64,000 nucleotides of DNA. Source: Magnaporthiopsis rhizophila (taxonomy: Eukaryota; Ascomycota; Sordariomycetes; Magnaporthales; Magnaporthaceae). Location of the stretch: NCBI GenBank assembly GCA_003049465.1, contig PYSS01000067.1:124001-188000 (forward strand), given 5' to 3'. The position numbers and the translations under genes are program-made. Of the stretch, positions 9,974 to 19,804 are shown in pieces. Below the pieces are notes generated by a model that had not been told where the DNA came from, made no database searches, and was given only the letters and a program-made list of their open reading frames with translations. Position 1 is the first letter of the stretch. Each line of letters starts with the position of its first letter.

Positions 9974-10732
9974 TTACTGCTGCTGCTGCTGCGCCCGCTC
10001 CTCTTGCTGTAGCTGCAGCCGTCTCTCAAAACGCCACCTCAAGCTCTCTCGCCACTCGTCCTCCTTATCGGCACTCACGCAATGGGGCGGCTCCGGGCAG
10101 ACGAGCATCTTTTGGTCTGCGGCCGGCACGAAGTTTTCGTCGAGAAGCTCGTACTTTGCGCGAAGGATGAGCATCCGGCGGTCCATCAACCACGGGTGCA
10201 CGACGGACAGGTAGTCGTGAATGGTGACAAACTGCCCATTGGACGCCGACACCACGACCGGGTCGAACTTGGGCGGCATGCCAGGAAAATAGTCGGCGTC
10301 GGCATCCAATATGTCGCTGTTGGGCTCGATGTTGAGGTCATACCAGCCGTCCTGCCAGGAGTCCAGGTTGTACTCCGTCACCGTGAGCGACGTCACCGGC
10401 TGCTCTGTGATGGACTCCTGCGAGATGGGATGCCAGGCCGTGGCCGCCGGCTCGTGCGGGCGGTAGTAGAGCTCGCGCTGCCCGTCCGGGTTCAAATCTT
10501 CAGCCATGACCGAGATGGCCGAGGAGGCCAGGGGGCCCTGCAGCGTCCAGTAGAGCCGGTAGCCAGCGGGCGAGAGGTTGTTGACGGGAGGGTGGCCGTG
10601 GTCGTAGACGGGCGGCCCAGCAAGGCCAGGCGGGACCCAAATGACTTGGCCCTCGGGGAGCTGGGCAAGGTCCATGCCCTCGTACCACCGCACGGCCCCA
10701 GGCGGCGTACGCGACGGGTCTGGCGCCGACAT
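9974..10732 (-). CDS. Conserved hypothetical protein, 252 aa
   Basis: A single exon starting MSAPDPSRTPPGAVRWYEGMDL. There is no signal peptide and no membrane segment. The sequence is rich in Trp, Tyr, Pro and acidic residues, with the feel of a globular cytosolic protein. The C-terminus is a charged, probably helical segment ending in six glutamines encoded by CAG repeats (CTG on the plus strand near 9976). It is convergent with the secreted-protein gene, with only about 140 nt between stop codons. I do not recognise the family. Long open frame, codon bias and an AT-rich TATA-like box about 110 nt upstream of the ATG support it being real. Confidence 0.75.
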   Translation of the reverse strand: MSAPDPSRTPPGAVRWYEGMDLAQLPEGQVIWVPPGLAGPPVYDHGHPPVNNLSPAGYRLYWTLQGPLASSAISVMAEDLNPDGQRELYYRPHEPAATAWHPISQESITEQPVTSLTVTEYNLDSWQDGWYDLNIEPNSDILDADADYFPGMPPKFDPVVVSASNGQFVTIHDYLSVVHPWLMDRRMLILRAKYELLDENFVPAADQKMLVCPEPPHCVSADKEDEWRESLRWRFERRLQLQQEERAQQQQQ

Positions 10733-12066
10733 GATCGGTGAATCGGGCGGGATGATGTATGCTGGGGTGCGTGCTGGTTGGGGCGCGGTTGAGAGAGAAT
10801 TGCTGCTGGAGATTGCGATTGATGGTGGGCGTCAGCACGCATATTTATGCCCATCGTTCAACGTCAGGTGCTCTGTAGGCTTGAAAACCAACCCTTGTAG
10901 GATTCACTGGGCCTCCCTAACCTCACCGAAGCTCCGAGCGTGGGTCCAAGACGTCAATTGAATGCTGTTGGCAATCTAACCTGTGTCACAGCCTGTGAGC
11001 GCCGGCCGGAAATTACATGTGCTGGATAAATGTGTCAACATGGAATGTCTCCCTCTGGGGCGGCCCTTTGCTTGGAGGCACGTCTGCTCACTCACTTCTC
11101 GTCCAATTTGCACGAAAACTCGGCCATTGAGAGAATAAAAGCGATAAACCACGTATCTAACTTTGCTTACATTTTATATACCATGTTTCCACGGCATGCT
11201 TCTATCCTATAGGCTGTAGGCTGGAGAAGGGAGTGGCCTGATATGAGTGGGCCCCATCTTGGAGGGCAGCGGAAACGCCAAGTTTTCCCGCGCCAACCTC
11301 TCACGCGCCCCTCTTTTTTTTCCTTTTCTCAGGTTCCTTCCTGCGTGGCAAAAGAGCGTTGCCGCGAATTCCTTTCATACTTTTGTACATCGAACAGATG
11401 CCGCCATGGGGATACCTGCAGAATCTTTGCGTCATTCCGTACGTGGAAGGCCCACCATCGGGCATGAGCAACGGGAGACCCATAGTGCCTTCCTTTGCAA
11501 AGGGTTAATTGTACTTCCCTAATAGGATCCCCAGCATCTGAAGTGCTTCAACTTGCTTTATCCAAGGCCCTTTGTTCCAGTTCCATTGTCTCTCTGTTCC
11601 TTGGCAGCCTGCTACGCAAAAGAGGTGGCTGGGCCGCACCACAGCGGCAAGAATCACGGGCTTCTGCAGACAAACGCGTTTTTTTTTCTCGCAGTCTGGA
11701 AATATAACACCTCCTTTCGGACGACGGAAACCTACAGCATCCGTGCCTTGCGATGCACGCTCCCCGTTTGACGTTGAGCCCAAAGAGTTAGTTGGGCACC
11801 CATCTTGTCAAAGATGTCTTGCTGACCGCGTCCTTCTTTTGTCTAGAGGGTCTATCGGCGAAACACCTGGAACTCCACGGAGAGTGTTCAATGGCGGCTG
11901 TCCATATAAAGCTCGGGGGAGGCAGCATAGATGGACATGCCGCTCTCAGTCTATCAGAATACAAGGCTTTCACGTTACTCCTCCTATCCTCCTTGAAATT
12001 CGCACTTGCCAACTCCAGCAAAACAAGCCCCTGAACCCCGACCTCTCGAAAGGCACTACCACAGCC
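10733..12066. other. Divergent intergenic region
   Basis: Promoters for the minus-strand 252-aa gene and the plus-strand P450-like gene lie here. An AT-richer patch (11110-11200) and a run of short frames at 11250-11780 show no family signature. In-frame sequence continues upstream of the P450-like ATG to about 11570, but it is Ser/Cys-rich and looks like leader. Confidence 0.45.
10842..10848 (-). promoter_or_regulatory. TATA-like box of the 252-aa protein gene
   Basis: The minus strand reads GCATAAATATGC here, about 110 nt upstream of the ATG at 10732. The position fits a core promoter with a leader of about 80 nt. No transcript evidence is available. Confidence 0.4.
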
Positions 12067-13541
12067 ATGGACCGTGGGGTTCTGCTCTACGCCACCATCA
12101 TCATATCCAGCACTTTGTTTTTCGTGGCCATCGGCGGCGGCATGCTCGCCCACGCAGTGTGCGCAGTGCTGGTCTCCTGCTTCCTTATTGTCTTCGTCCA
12201 GGAACCCCAGCGGAAGAAGAAAGCCACGGCCTTCGTCGATCGCTGTCGTTCCGTGGTCGATTTCTCCTTTTTCGGCGACTCCCTCAGCCAGGAAGAGCGC
12301 CTGGCCCTCCGGTCCAACAACAACCAGCGCCTGGTCCGTGCCTTCGGCATCCACAACTCGCTGACCACGTACGACGTCAGCCACCACCGCTACTTCCTCA
12401 GCGCCGCTCGCGGCCTAGTCTCAAAGAAGAACGGCTGGCACGCGCTGTACGCACACTGCGACGCGAACATCAGGGATATTGTCGCCGGCCACAGTCCGTA
12501 CTGGCGGAGACGCGGCCAAGATGAGGCGTCCCGGGTCCGGATCCTCCTTGCTCCGCTTGTGCGGCATTTCTGCTTCCGCGGCGCGCTGAAGGCCCTGTTC
12601 GACGAAAGCGCGACCACGGACCTCAGCGACGACGACGTACAGGTCATCACTGCAGATATCAATATGCTGTGGGTTGAGTCCAAGGACCCGGCCGTAAGGC
12701 CCAACTCGACGCGTCTGCGGGAGTTGCTGAGGCGCGCCAGCCTGCTGAGCATCTCTTCCGGGAAGAGGGCGGAGATGGAAACTGCTGAGGAAGCCCTAGG
12801 CATCATCATCCCGGCGTACGAGTAAGTGCCTGTGTATCCCTCGACCTCTTTGCGGTTGAGGCCGCGCCATCGTTGATAGATCCCTTGCTCACCGTCTTGA
12901 CAGGACCCTCTGGCGTGTCGTCCTCCTGACGTACGTACACGCCTACCACCGGTCGCCGGATCACGACCGCATATCGCAGATAACATCAGCAGTCCCCGGC
13001 TGTCTGGGTGAAGGCACACCCGAAGAGCAGAGTGCACTGAGGCTCGCCAAGGTAACGCGTCCAAGGCCCCATCGGCCCCTTTTCGGCCACGGCAACATCT
13101 CTAACCACACCGCAACTCCCGGAATTTCAGGAAGGCCTCCGCCTCTACCCGTCAACCAAGCGCATCTACCGCGCCACGTCCATCCCCGGCGACGATCCGT
13201 CCAGCGCGGCTCCGGTATCTGCCGACGTGGAGCTCTGCCATCGCCACCCCGAGATCTGGGGCGCAGACGCGTTACAGTTCCGGCCCGAGCGCTTCGACCA
13301 ACTGACGGAGACGCAAAAGAAGGCGTACTTCCCTTTCGGCCTGCCTAAACACCAGTGCCCCGCACAAAGCGGCTTCGGCGAGCGCTTGGTGACGCTGCTG
13401 GTCGTAACGCTGGCCAGGGCGCTGCCGCCGCCGGGTAGGTCGCAGGTGCTGTTTCATGGCGACGGCTTGCTGGACGCGGACAAGATGGCCCCGCTGCCCA
13501 CGGGCAGGAGGGACATGGACGATTGGATAGTTCTGGTGTAG
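12067..13541 (+). CDS. Divergent cytochrome P450-like protein
   Basis: The three-exon model is 12067-12821, 12904-13051 and 13131-13541, with phases matching; it encodes 437 aa. The N-terminus has two hydrophobic segments (about 8-25 and 27-45) that would anchor it in the ER. The K-helix motif is intact (ExxR as EGLRLYPSTKR, at the start of exon 3), as is a PERF-like segment (FRPERFD). The haem loop reads FPFGLPKHQCPA, so Cys and the Phe-x-x-Gly start are kept but the usual FGxGxRxCxG pattern is altered. The I-helix oxygen-activation motif (A/G-G-x-D/E-T-T) is not seen; the equivalent place reads GIIIPAYETLW. At 437 aa it is shorter than the usual 490-540. Family known: haem monooxygenases of secondary metabolism or detoxification. 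It may have unusual chemistry or be losing function. The pathway is unknown, as no biosynthetic neighbours are visible. Confidence 0.8.
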
Positions 13542-13702
13542 GGGGGCGGCGATAAAACGTTTGCTTATTGTGCTTGACCATAGGTCTTCAGCTACTAGCC
13601 ACCAGTTTCGGGTGGAAATAACGCGGGAGTACACGGGGCTTTCAAGTGAGGCTGGCGAAACAGCAAGCGGTCTAGATTTATTTGCATCGTGGAATCAGTT
13701 GA

Positions 13703-14290
13703 TCACGCCGCCAGCTTTGCTTTGGTGATCACGCCCTCGCGATCTACGTAGATTCGGTAGCCTGTCATCAACCTGGCGGTCGTCATGTTGGCGCATGCAC
13801 TCCAGATAGGGCGGCTCCAGTCCTTGCAAACTACAATGGCACAGAAATGACGACGTTGGTGTGACTGCCAGAAATCTGGGCCGATGGCGATTTTTGCTAC
13901 TCACCATGGTTGAAGTTCCAACCATCGAAGCCTTCGTTATGGTAATAAAGGTGGTCTCGAGACCCTCGAGGGCCATAACTGCCGAGCGCATGTTCTCGGG
14001 CCAGATGCCGGGGACGGCAGACCGTCGTACTTTGTCACTGATCCACTGGAAGCCCACGCCGACTATGTATCGAAAGAGAAAGAGTGTCAGCCAACTGCCG
14101 GACCCGAGGGGCGCCAGCAGCTTCTCCCGCAGAGACCTGGGCCTCCTCTTTCGGAGTACGGCGTCCTTCTAATACGACTTCTCGTCGGCCATCAGCGACT
14201 CCTCCACCTTGGTTTTCTACTCGTCGTAGTAGTCATGGGACCTGACGTCGGCTAGTACTTGTGCCGTCCGGCCCCATCATTTTCGGCGAT
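13703..14290 (-). pseudogene. Decayed gene for a membrane-associated protein
   Basis: The minus strand carries two clear coding exons: about 14166-13905 (containing SGSWLTLFLFRYIVG, a likely membrane segment, then FQWISDKVRRS and GIWPENMRSAV) and 13822-13703 (DWSRPIWSACANMTTARLM through a stop). They are joined by a well-formed 82-nt intron (GTGAGT donor at 13904, acceptor ending at 13823) with phase 0 kept. Upstream in the same frame the protein continues (ADVRSHDYYDE, KTKVEESLMADEKSY) but is broken by TAG codons at 14219-14217 and 14171-14169, and by a TGA further upstream. Both TAGs could come from CAG by C-to-T change. No usable ATG lies between the second TAG and the conserved part. I do not recognise the family. 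It could be a live gene if the 5' exons lie elsewhere. Confidence 0.55.
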
Positions 14291-15030
14291 CCGAGTATCG
14301 TAAGAACGCGCAACGAGGATAACAGGAGTCCCCGGAAGAGGTAAGGACAGATCGGGCCCGGAAGAAAATTAAAGTCCGCGGGCCCGCATGGGGAAGGGAA
14401 AGAATGGAACGTGGCGGTCAAAAGAAGCTTCAAAAGATGAATCAAATGTTACCCTTGACGGACCATGCGGCTCTTGTTGGCGAGACGCCGACGATCCGCA
14501 GCCAGCATCATCGACCCATCAGTGGCGGTGCCTACCTAGCGGTGGAGCCCTAGCGGGGGCGCCATCAGGGGCCCCATCACGTCGCATCGCATCCCGTCGG
14601 CTCCAGCCTCTGCTGGAACCGACACGATCTCGCGGTCGTCCTTGGCGATTGCGAATCCGCTGTTCCCGTCGATCTGCCCGAGCTGGCAGCGGCCTGATGT
14701 TCTTGGCAGAGAGCAGAGATGCTCGAGCGATACGGGACCGGCCCTTTATGCGACAAGCGACATCTTGCCGTGGTCGTCTCGATGGTGGCTCGGTTGCTAC
14801 CTCAATACCTGGGTACCGCGTGCGTCATCGTCGCAAGTTCAGGTCCATGCAAAACTGGCATCCACAGGTGCAATGAAGAGCAAGATCGACACACTGGATT
14901 ATCAGAAATGGAGTGTCATAAAGTCCAGCGCAGTGCCATAACAACCATGCTTCGTTTATTCATTCATAAGCCGTCGTGTTCGCGTTCTCCAATCCCTACC
15001 GGCAAGTTCTTGCCAACCCCTAGGAGCCGC
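14291..15030. other. Intergenic, no convincing gene
   Basis: About 740 nt between the decayed gene and the end of the 133-aa protein gene. Open frames here do not resemble coding sequence. Possible 5' remnants of the decayed gene may lie at 14290-14400 but cannot be read in frame. Confidence 0.4.
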
Positions 15031-15571
15031 CTATTTGTCCTGGACGGGGAAATCAGATCCAGTGGTGCTCTTGTATTGTTTGCGGATGAAGTCCGAAATC
15101 TGCTCGTCCTTGGCCTGCTCGAAGGCGCTCTCGTTGTTCTGGGCACCCTGGCCGAGGACGTGCTCCTGGACCCAGTCTACGCCTGCTCGGGAAAGGAGTC
15201 GGACGTTAGCATTTTGCATCATGGCTGGATAGAGGGGGATCAAAAGTGTACGCAATCCAGATTCGATAACCCGGAGCGAGGTGGGATAATGGGCACGGCA
15301 ATGGAAAAAGGATGCACAAACCCTTGTCGAGCGCATCTTCGTTCTTCTCGCTCGATTTGCCTCCACCGGCCATGGAGTTGATCTTGTCCATGAAGCCACC
15401 GGAGCTCTCGTCCTTTTGCGGCTGCGATTCTTTCTGGCCACCTGCAAGGCTGCCGAGCTTGCCCATGAAGCCGCCACCTTGTTGCTCCACAGGCTTGGCG
15501 GGTTGCTCGGCGTGTGGCTTCTGCTGGCTCTGCTTGCTGTCCTCGCCGCCGAGATTCTTGATGAAGTCCAT
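15031..15571 (-). CDS. Small conserved Gly/Gln-rich protein
   Basis: The two-exon model is 15571-15322 and 15182-15031, with a 139-nt intron (GTTTGT donor, GAGCAG acceptor, phase 1); it encodes 133 aa. The N-terminal half is low complexity, with two similar units (GGGFMGKLGSLAGG and SGGFMDKINSMAGG) that could form amphipathic helices. The C-terminal half is acidic and helical, running from KNEDALDKGVDWVQEHVLG to ISDFIRKQYKSTTG. There is no signal peptide. This architecture is common in filamentous ascomycetes as a small unnamed cytosolic protein, often reported as stress-responsive; I give no specific function. The splice model is well supported because it joins two halves that read as one continuous amphipathic protein. 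Confidence 0.8.
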
Positions 15572-17462
15572 TGTGGGTTGTGTGATGGATGCGTTTGCGT
15601 TTGTAGCGATTGGATGCTGGGATGGAGATAGGCGGTGGAAAAATGACGCGCGACAGAAGCCGTGATCGTGATAGGGACTTCGTCGGTGCTAAATAGGACG
15701 AGCGATTGCTGGCAATAGCAGTAGCACCGTTGGGCGGGGGCGGCTGAGGATAATCGTCACCTCCAGCTGGCGTGTGATGTCACCAGTGACCACCCCGCCA
15801 TGGAAGGAAGGTGTCTTGGCATTTGTCCTTGAGCGACGAATCAAGGTAAAATCTTGGAATGGCGTCGCACAAGCTGTGCGTATCTTCCCCTACCTGTTTC
15901 CTATGACATTTCTCTTTTTTGTTTCCTTTTCGGTTTCCCATATCCTTTCCTGTTTCCTATCTTATCCGGGGCTCAGGTCTTCCATCATTTCGAAAACGTC
16001 CCGGTGTCGCACAGGGAGCAAGAAATCGAGCAAATGACCAACCGCAGGAGTATTTCCTGATGGGCAACGCGTGGTTGGCAGGTGTGTCAAATGAACCCCT
16101 CAATGCTTGGCTGGATGACGTCCTCAGAGCTTGATCCCGCATTCAGCATGCATCCCAGCCACTCGGTCTCGGCCACAGCCCCGGTCGCTAGCAGGATAGG
16201 CGCCAAGTAGTCAAGCCCAACCACGCTATCCCGATTCCGCACAGCCGCAGGTTTAGCCCCAGTTCGCGTCATGCTCCTCAACCACACTTTCGCGGAGTCT
16301 GTGCATGCTAACGGACCGTGCGACGCTGCCACCTGCGATGACCGCCTGCCCTAGGGCTGGTGGCACTACCAAGGTGATTGTAATTGCCCCCATACCGACC
16401 CGCATAGAGTACGGCCTGGCCGGAGATGAACATTGGGCCGCGAGCGTTTCTTCAGGCGACAGGCTCGTGCGTGTGGAGCAGTCTGCATTGCTCCCTATCG
16501 GAGCTGAGATCAGGCTTCTACTCGTTTAATTGGGTGTGTCAGTACCATCGACTGTACGCCAGGTTCCTGCGCAAATGCACAGCAACGGAAAGAAGCAAGA
16601 AGGCGCCGTCTTGGGGCATGCGTCGTATGGTCCCTAGATAACACTGAGCCGGAGTATTTTAACCACCGCGGCAGTGTTCTTGTAACCAACACAGGTAGCC
16701 CGAAAGCCCGCCTTTTCGTCCTCCGATGTCTCTGCTCAGAGGTGGCAGGATCCCTTATAGGCCGCAACTGATCGGGCTGAAGCCTAACCTTTGCGGAGTT
16801 CAGCCGCAACGTGTGGCGAACCATCGCAAAAAGTGAGGCGAGGCCCATTTTCCTGATAATGTGGCCGAGGTCTAGACCAGCGGTTGTCACGGGCCCCCAC
16901 GCGCTTAACGCGGCGCCCGCCATTATTCGCGCCTTTGTTCACATCAATAGGAATTTTGTTCATCGTGGGATCCCGGTGCGGCAATGGAGGTATATTAGAA
17001 GAAGGTTTGATATTGATTGTATGTAGCAACGCCATCGTGTCATATTTGACGCCTGCTAGGGGCTCAAGACGCATGGAGATTTTGACGCTGGCGCCAGTGG
17101 GCGAGGCTTTTTTTTTTTATTTTTTTTTTTTTTTTAGCAAAATTGCACGTGATACCAAGCTTTCAGCCCCGCCCACTGTCCACGGATCGTGGGGCAGCGG
17201 CGGCATTCGGTCGACAACTCCGCCCCGACTGATGACAGTCCGGTCATTCCGAAAGCCTCGTTATTCGCCGACGTTCAATTGGCTTCCAGCTGATCAAGGG
17301 TTTCATATGTGCCCGGCGTCCTGATATTTTATATAGCGTCCGCTTCTCCGATTCTGCATCGTCGCAGCATAGGTTCCAAGACGAGTGCTCGGGGCTCCGT
17401 TCCATCGCCATCCCTTCCTCACGTTAACCTCCCACACCAGGCAGACCCCGAAGCCGCCCGCC
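15572..17462. other. Intergenic, possible gene relic at about 16.1-16.4 kb
   Basis: Mostly non-coding. On the minus strand two short segments in different frames read like broken coding sequence: about 16430-16275 (ITLVVPPALGQAV) and 16290-16090 (LDYLAPILLATGAVAETEW). They could be a heavily decayed gene, but I cannot join them or name them. A T-rich tract lies at 17108-17135. The leader of the MAPR gene occupies the last 100 or so nt. Confidence 0.35.
17108..17135. repeat. Poly-T tract
   Basis: A run of 11 T, then A, then 16 T on the plus strand. It is a simple homopolymer of the kind scattered through the intergenic DNA of this window and a likely site of length variation. Confidence 0.85.
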
Positions 17463-18103
17463 ATGGACTACGTCGGTGCGCGCATGGCCAAAGAGGCACA
17501 CAAGGCCGCAACTGAGCCGGCCCCTTCGTACGTCGCTCTGTGCCACCCCCCTCCCCCTCGGTCCCACCGGCTGGCCTCTCCCGCTTGCTTCCGTGCTGAC
17601 AACTTTTCTCCCTCCCCTTGGCCCCAAAAAAATACAGAAACGGCCTCATCACCCCACTCAACCTCCTCATCCTCGCCGTCATCGGCTACACCGTCTACGC
17701 CCTCCTCCGTCCCTCGGCCCCGGGCGTGATGCCGCGCGAGGCGCCCCCGACCGTCTTCCGCACCTTCACGCCGCGCACGCTGCTCGAGAACAACGGTGAG
17801 GGCGGCAAGCCCGTCTATCTGGCCGTGCGCGGCCGCGTCTTCGACGTCACGGCCGGCCGCAACTTCTACGGTCCCGGCGGGCCCTACGAGAACTTTGCCG
17901 GCCGCGACGCCTCGCGCGGCCTGGCCAACCACAGCTTCGACGAGGACATGCTCACAAAGGACCTCGACGGGCCCCTCGACACCCTCGAGGGCCTCGGTCC
18001 CGACCAGCTCGACGCCCTGCGCGAGTGGGAGGAGCGCTTCGACAGCAAGTACCTCGTCGTCGGGCGGCTCGTCGCCGTCGGTGACGAGAAGGCCAAGGCC
18101 TGA
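17463..18103 (+). CDS. Dap1/MAPR-type haem-binding protein (cytochrome b5-like)
   Basis: The two-exon model is 17463-17527 and 17638-18103, with a 110-nt intron (GTACGT donor, TACAG acceptor, phase 2); it encodes 176 aa. A single membrane anchor (LNLLILAVIGYTVYALL, about 30-46) is followed by a cytochrome b5-like domain (about 60-165). The hallmark MAPR segment is present: VYLAVRGRVFDVT, then FYGPGGPYENFAGRDASRG with the conserved Tyr and the acidic FAGRD pattern. This is the membrane-associated progesterone receptor family. In yeast Dap1 and animal PGRMC1 these proteins bind haem and support P450 enzymes such as lanosterol 14-demethylase in the ER. Length and single-anchor layout are normal. 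No DAP1 symbol is assigned because orthology was not tested. A P450-like gene lies 4 kb upstream, but a functional link is only a guess. Confidence 0.9.
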
Positions 18104-18550
18104 GGCCGAGGGGCCCGGCGAAGAGACACGGAAGGCGGAAGAGGAGGAGGAAGAGAAACAGAGAAATGCCTGCAAACGGGACGAGAATGCTCGTGGCGAG
18201 TGTCTCGGCTGATTTTATCCCTGCTGTTGATGTTCGAGATTTGGATAGATAAGACGGTCACTTGGTTTGTCTCTTTTTCGTCATCTCCCTGACTTGCACC
18301 CAACACGGCACACTTGTTGGGAGTAAAGCCTTCTTTTCTGGTTATTTTCCATGGTATTTGAAACAGCCCGACTTCTGCCGTGTGCATATTCAATCTCCCC
18401 GTAACTCCACCCCGATCTCGGCCAGTTCGTCGCCCAGCCCTTGCCTGAAGATAGCCGGGACATGGACATCCAATTTTGGCGGAGTTATCTACCATTGGAA
18501 GCCTCAGTCCGACAGTTTGCAACACCAATTTCCGCCTAGTGGACTCCATG
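18104..18550. other. Convergent intergenic region
   Basis: About 450 nt between the stop codons of the MAPR gene (+) and the DUF6594 gene (-). It should hold the 3' untranslated regions and poly(A) sites of both. No open frame of note was seen. Confidence 0.6.
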
Positions 18551-19804
18551 TCAGCTGCCTCCCGTCGCGTCGCTGGTGCCGACGAACACGACCAGCACCG
18601 CCGCGTAGGCTGCCGTGATGGAGAGCACTACTTCTGGCCTGTCCAGCATCCTGGCGGTGGCGACGCCGCAGATGAACACGGACAGTGTGGCGACGATGAG
18701 CGGCAGGTCACGATGCCTGTCCTCGAGCTTGACCATGATCCACATGGGCACGACGAGGAAGGCCCCGCCCACGACCGCGAAGGCGAACCGGAAGAGGAAC
18801 TCCCGCCACTGCTGCGCCTGGGATCGCTCCGTCCTCAGCCCGCCGATCGGCTGCGCGTACGTCTCCTCGGCCTTGGCCAAGCTCCTGGGCCGTTTGCCGA
18901 GTTGGGCTGGGTCTTATTGTTGCCGTTATTTTTGTCATCGTCGTCATCATCACCCAGCCCTAGCCAGCTGATCTCGTCGTCAGATCTGTTGGGAGGGAAC
19001 AGGTCCGATGGGAGAAACCGCAGCTCGTTCTTTACCACCTGCCTGTCGACGACGCGTCGTGATGTGACAATGAACGGATCATCAATGCCGTTCTCGCCGC
19101 GGTCGACGCAGCTGCGAATGTAATCACCGTCGTGTGCGGCCTTGACTGGCATGTCGTCGTCTGTCAGCTGTGGGAGTTAATCTTCCTAGAGGCACGCAGC
19201 TATGATCAAAGCAAGGTGGCATTAGGGAAATTGGAGCCGACGGCGACCGGCATGACCTACCGTACTTGTGCAAGAGGTCCTCCCAATCTTCCGGCATCTC
19301 GTTGTGGTATCGCATGTGCAAGATTCGCTGCACCAGCAGCATCTGTAGCTTGCGCATCCGCACCCGGTTCAGTGCCGCGAAGCTCACCTCGAGGTGGGCG
19401 GATGGTTGGGTGCAGCTTGCCCTGGCACCACGCTGAAGGCTCAGACTGTAGCCCAGGAGGTTCAACTGGTGGGGTTTGGCCTCAGATCTCCTGAGGCCCA
19501 TGAGGCCGCGGCGGTAGTGCCTGATGAGAAAGCCATCTAGCTCGTTGGGGCCCTCGGGGGACTGGGTCTTGTTCAGTCCGTCGATGTTTCTTTCAGCTTC
19601 TGCTATAATACACGCCCAAGTTTTGACGATTGTGTAAGCTTGAAAGTTGCATCAAGGTCGAGGCCATACTTAATCAGGTGAGCCTGCGATCTGTGGTTAT
19701 CAAGGGGAAACGCCCCTCATCAATGACTTACACGCAGGCCCAGCAAACTTCGATTTTTGCCGGGTTTCCTTAAGAATATCAACGGCCTCTGTAAGTGCTG
19801 CCAT
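18551..19804 (-). CDS. DUF6594-type membrane protein, possibly frameshifted
   Basis: A minus-strand gene assembled from phase-consistent exons: 19804-19734 (MAALTEAVDILKETRQK...), 19690-19261, 19160-18954 and 18906-18551, with introns of 43, 100 and 47 nt. The middle exons carry HYRRGLMGLRRSE, MRKLQMLLVQRI and DDPFIVTSRRVVDRQV. The last exon has a helical region and three hydrophobic segments, ending YAAVLVVFVGTS. That is the C-terminal membrane signature of the fungal DUF6594 family, whose function is unknown. Within exon 2 the frame breaks near 19620-19650: DLDATFK is in one frame and ACIIAEAERNIDG in the next, needing one extra base (or two fewer) to read through, with no good intron to explain it. 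It is either a sequencing indel, a missed unusual intron, or a decaying gene. The 3' two exons are firm; the 5' end is less so. Confidence 0.6.

Noticed and set aside
9933..10214. Cys-rich plus-strand frame near 10 kb as a small secreted protein
   Set aside because: The Cys run is the reverse reading of CAG-encoded glutamines at the end of the 252-aa minus-strand gene.
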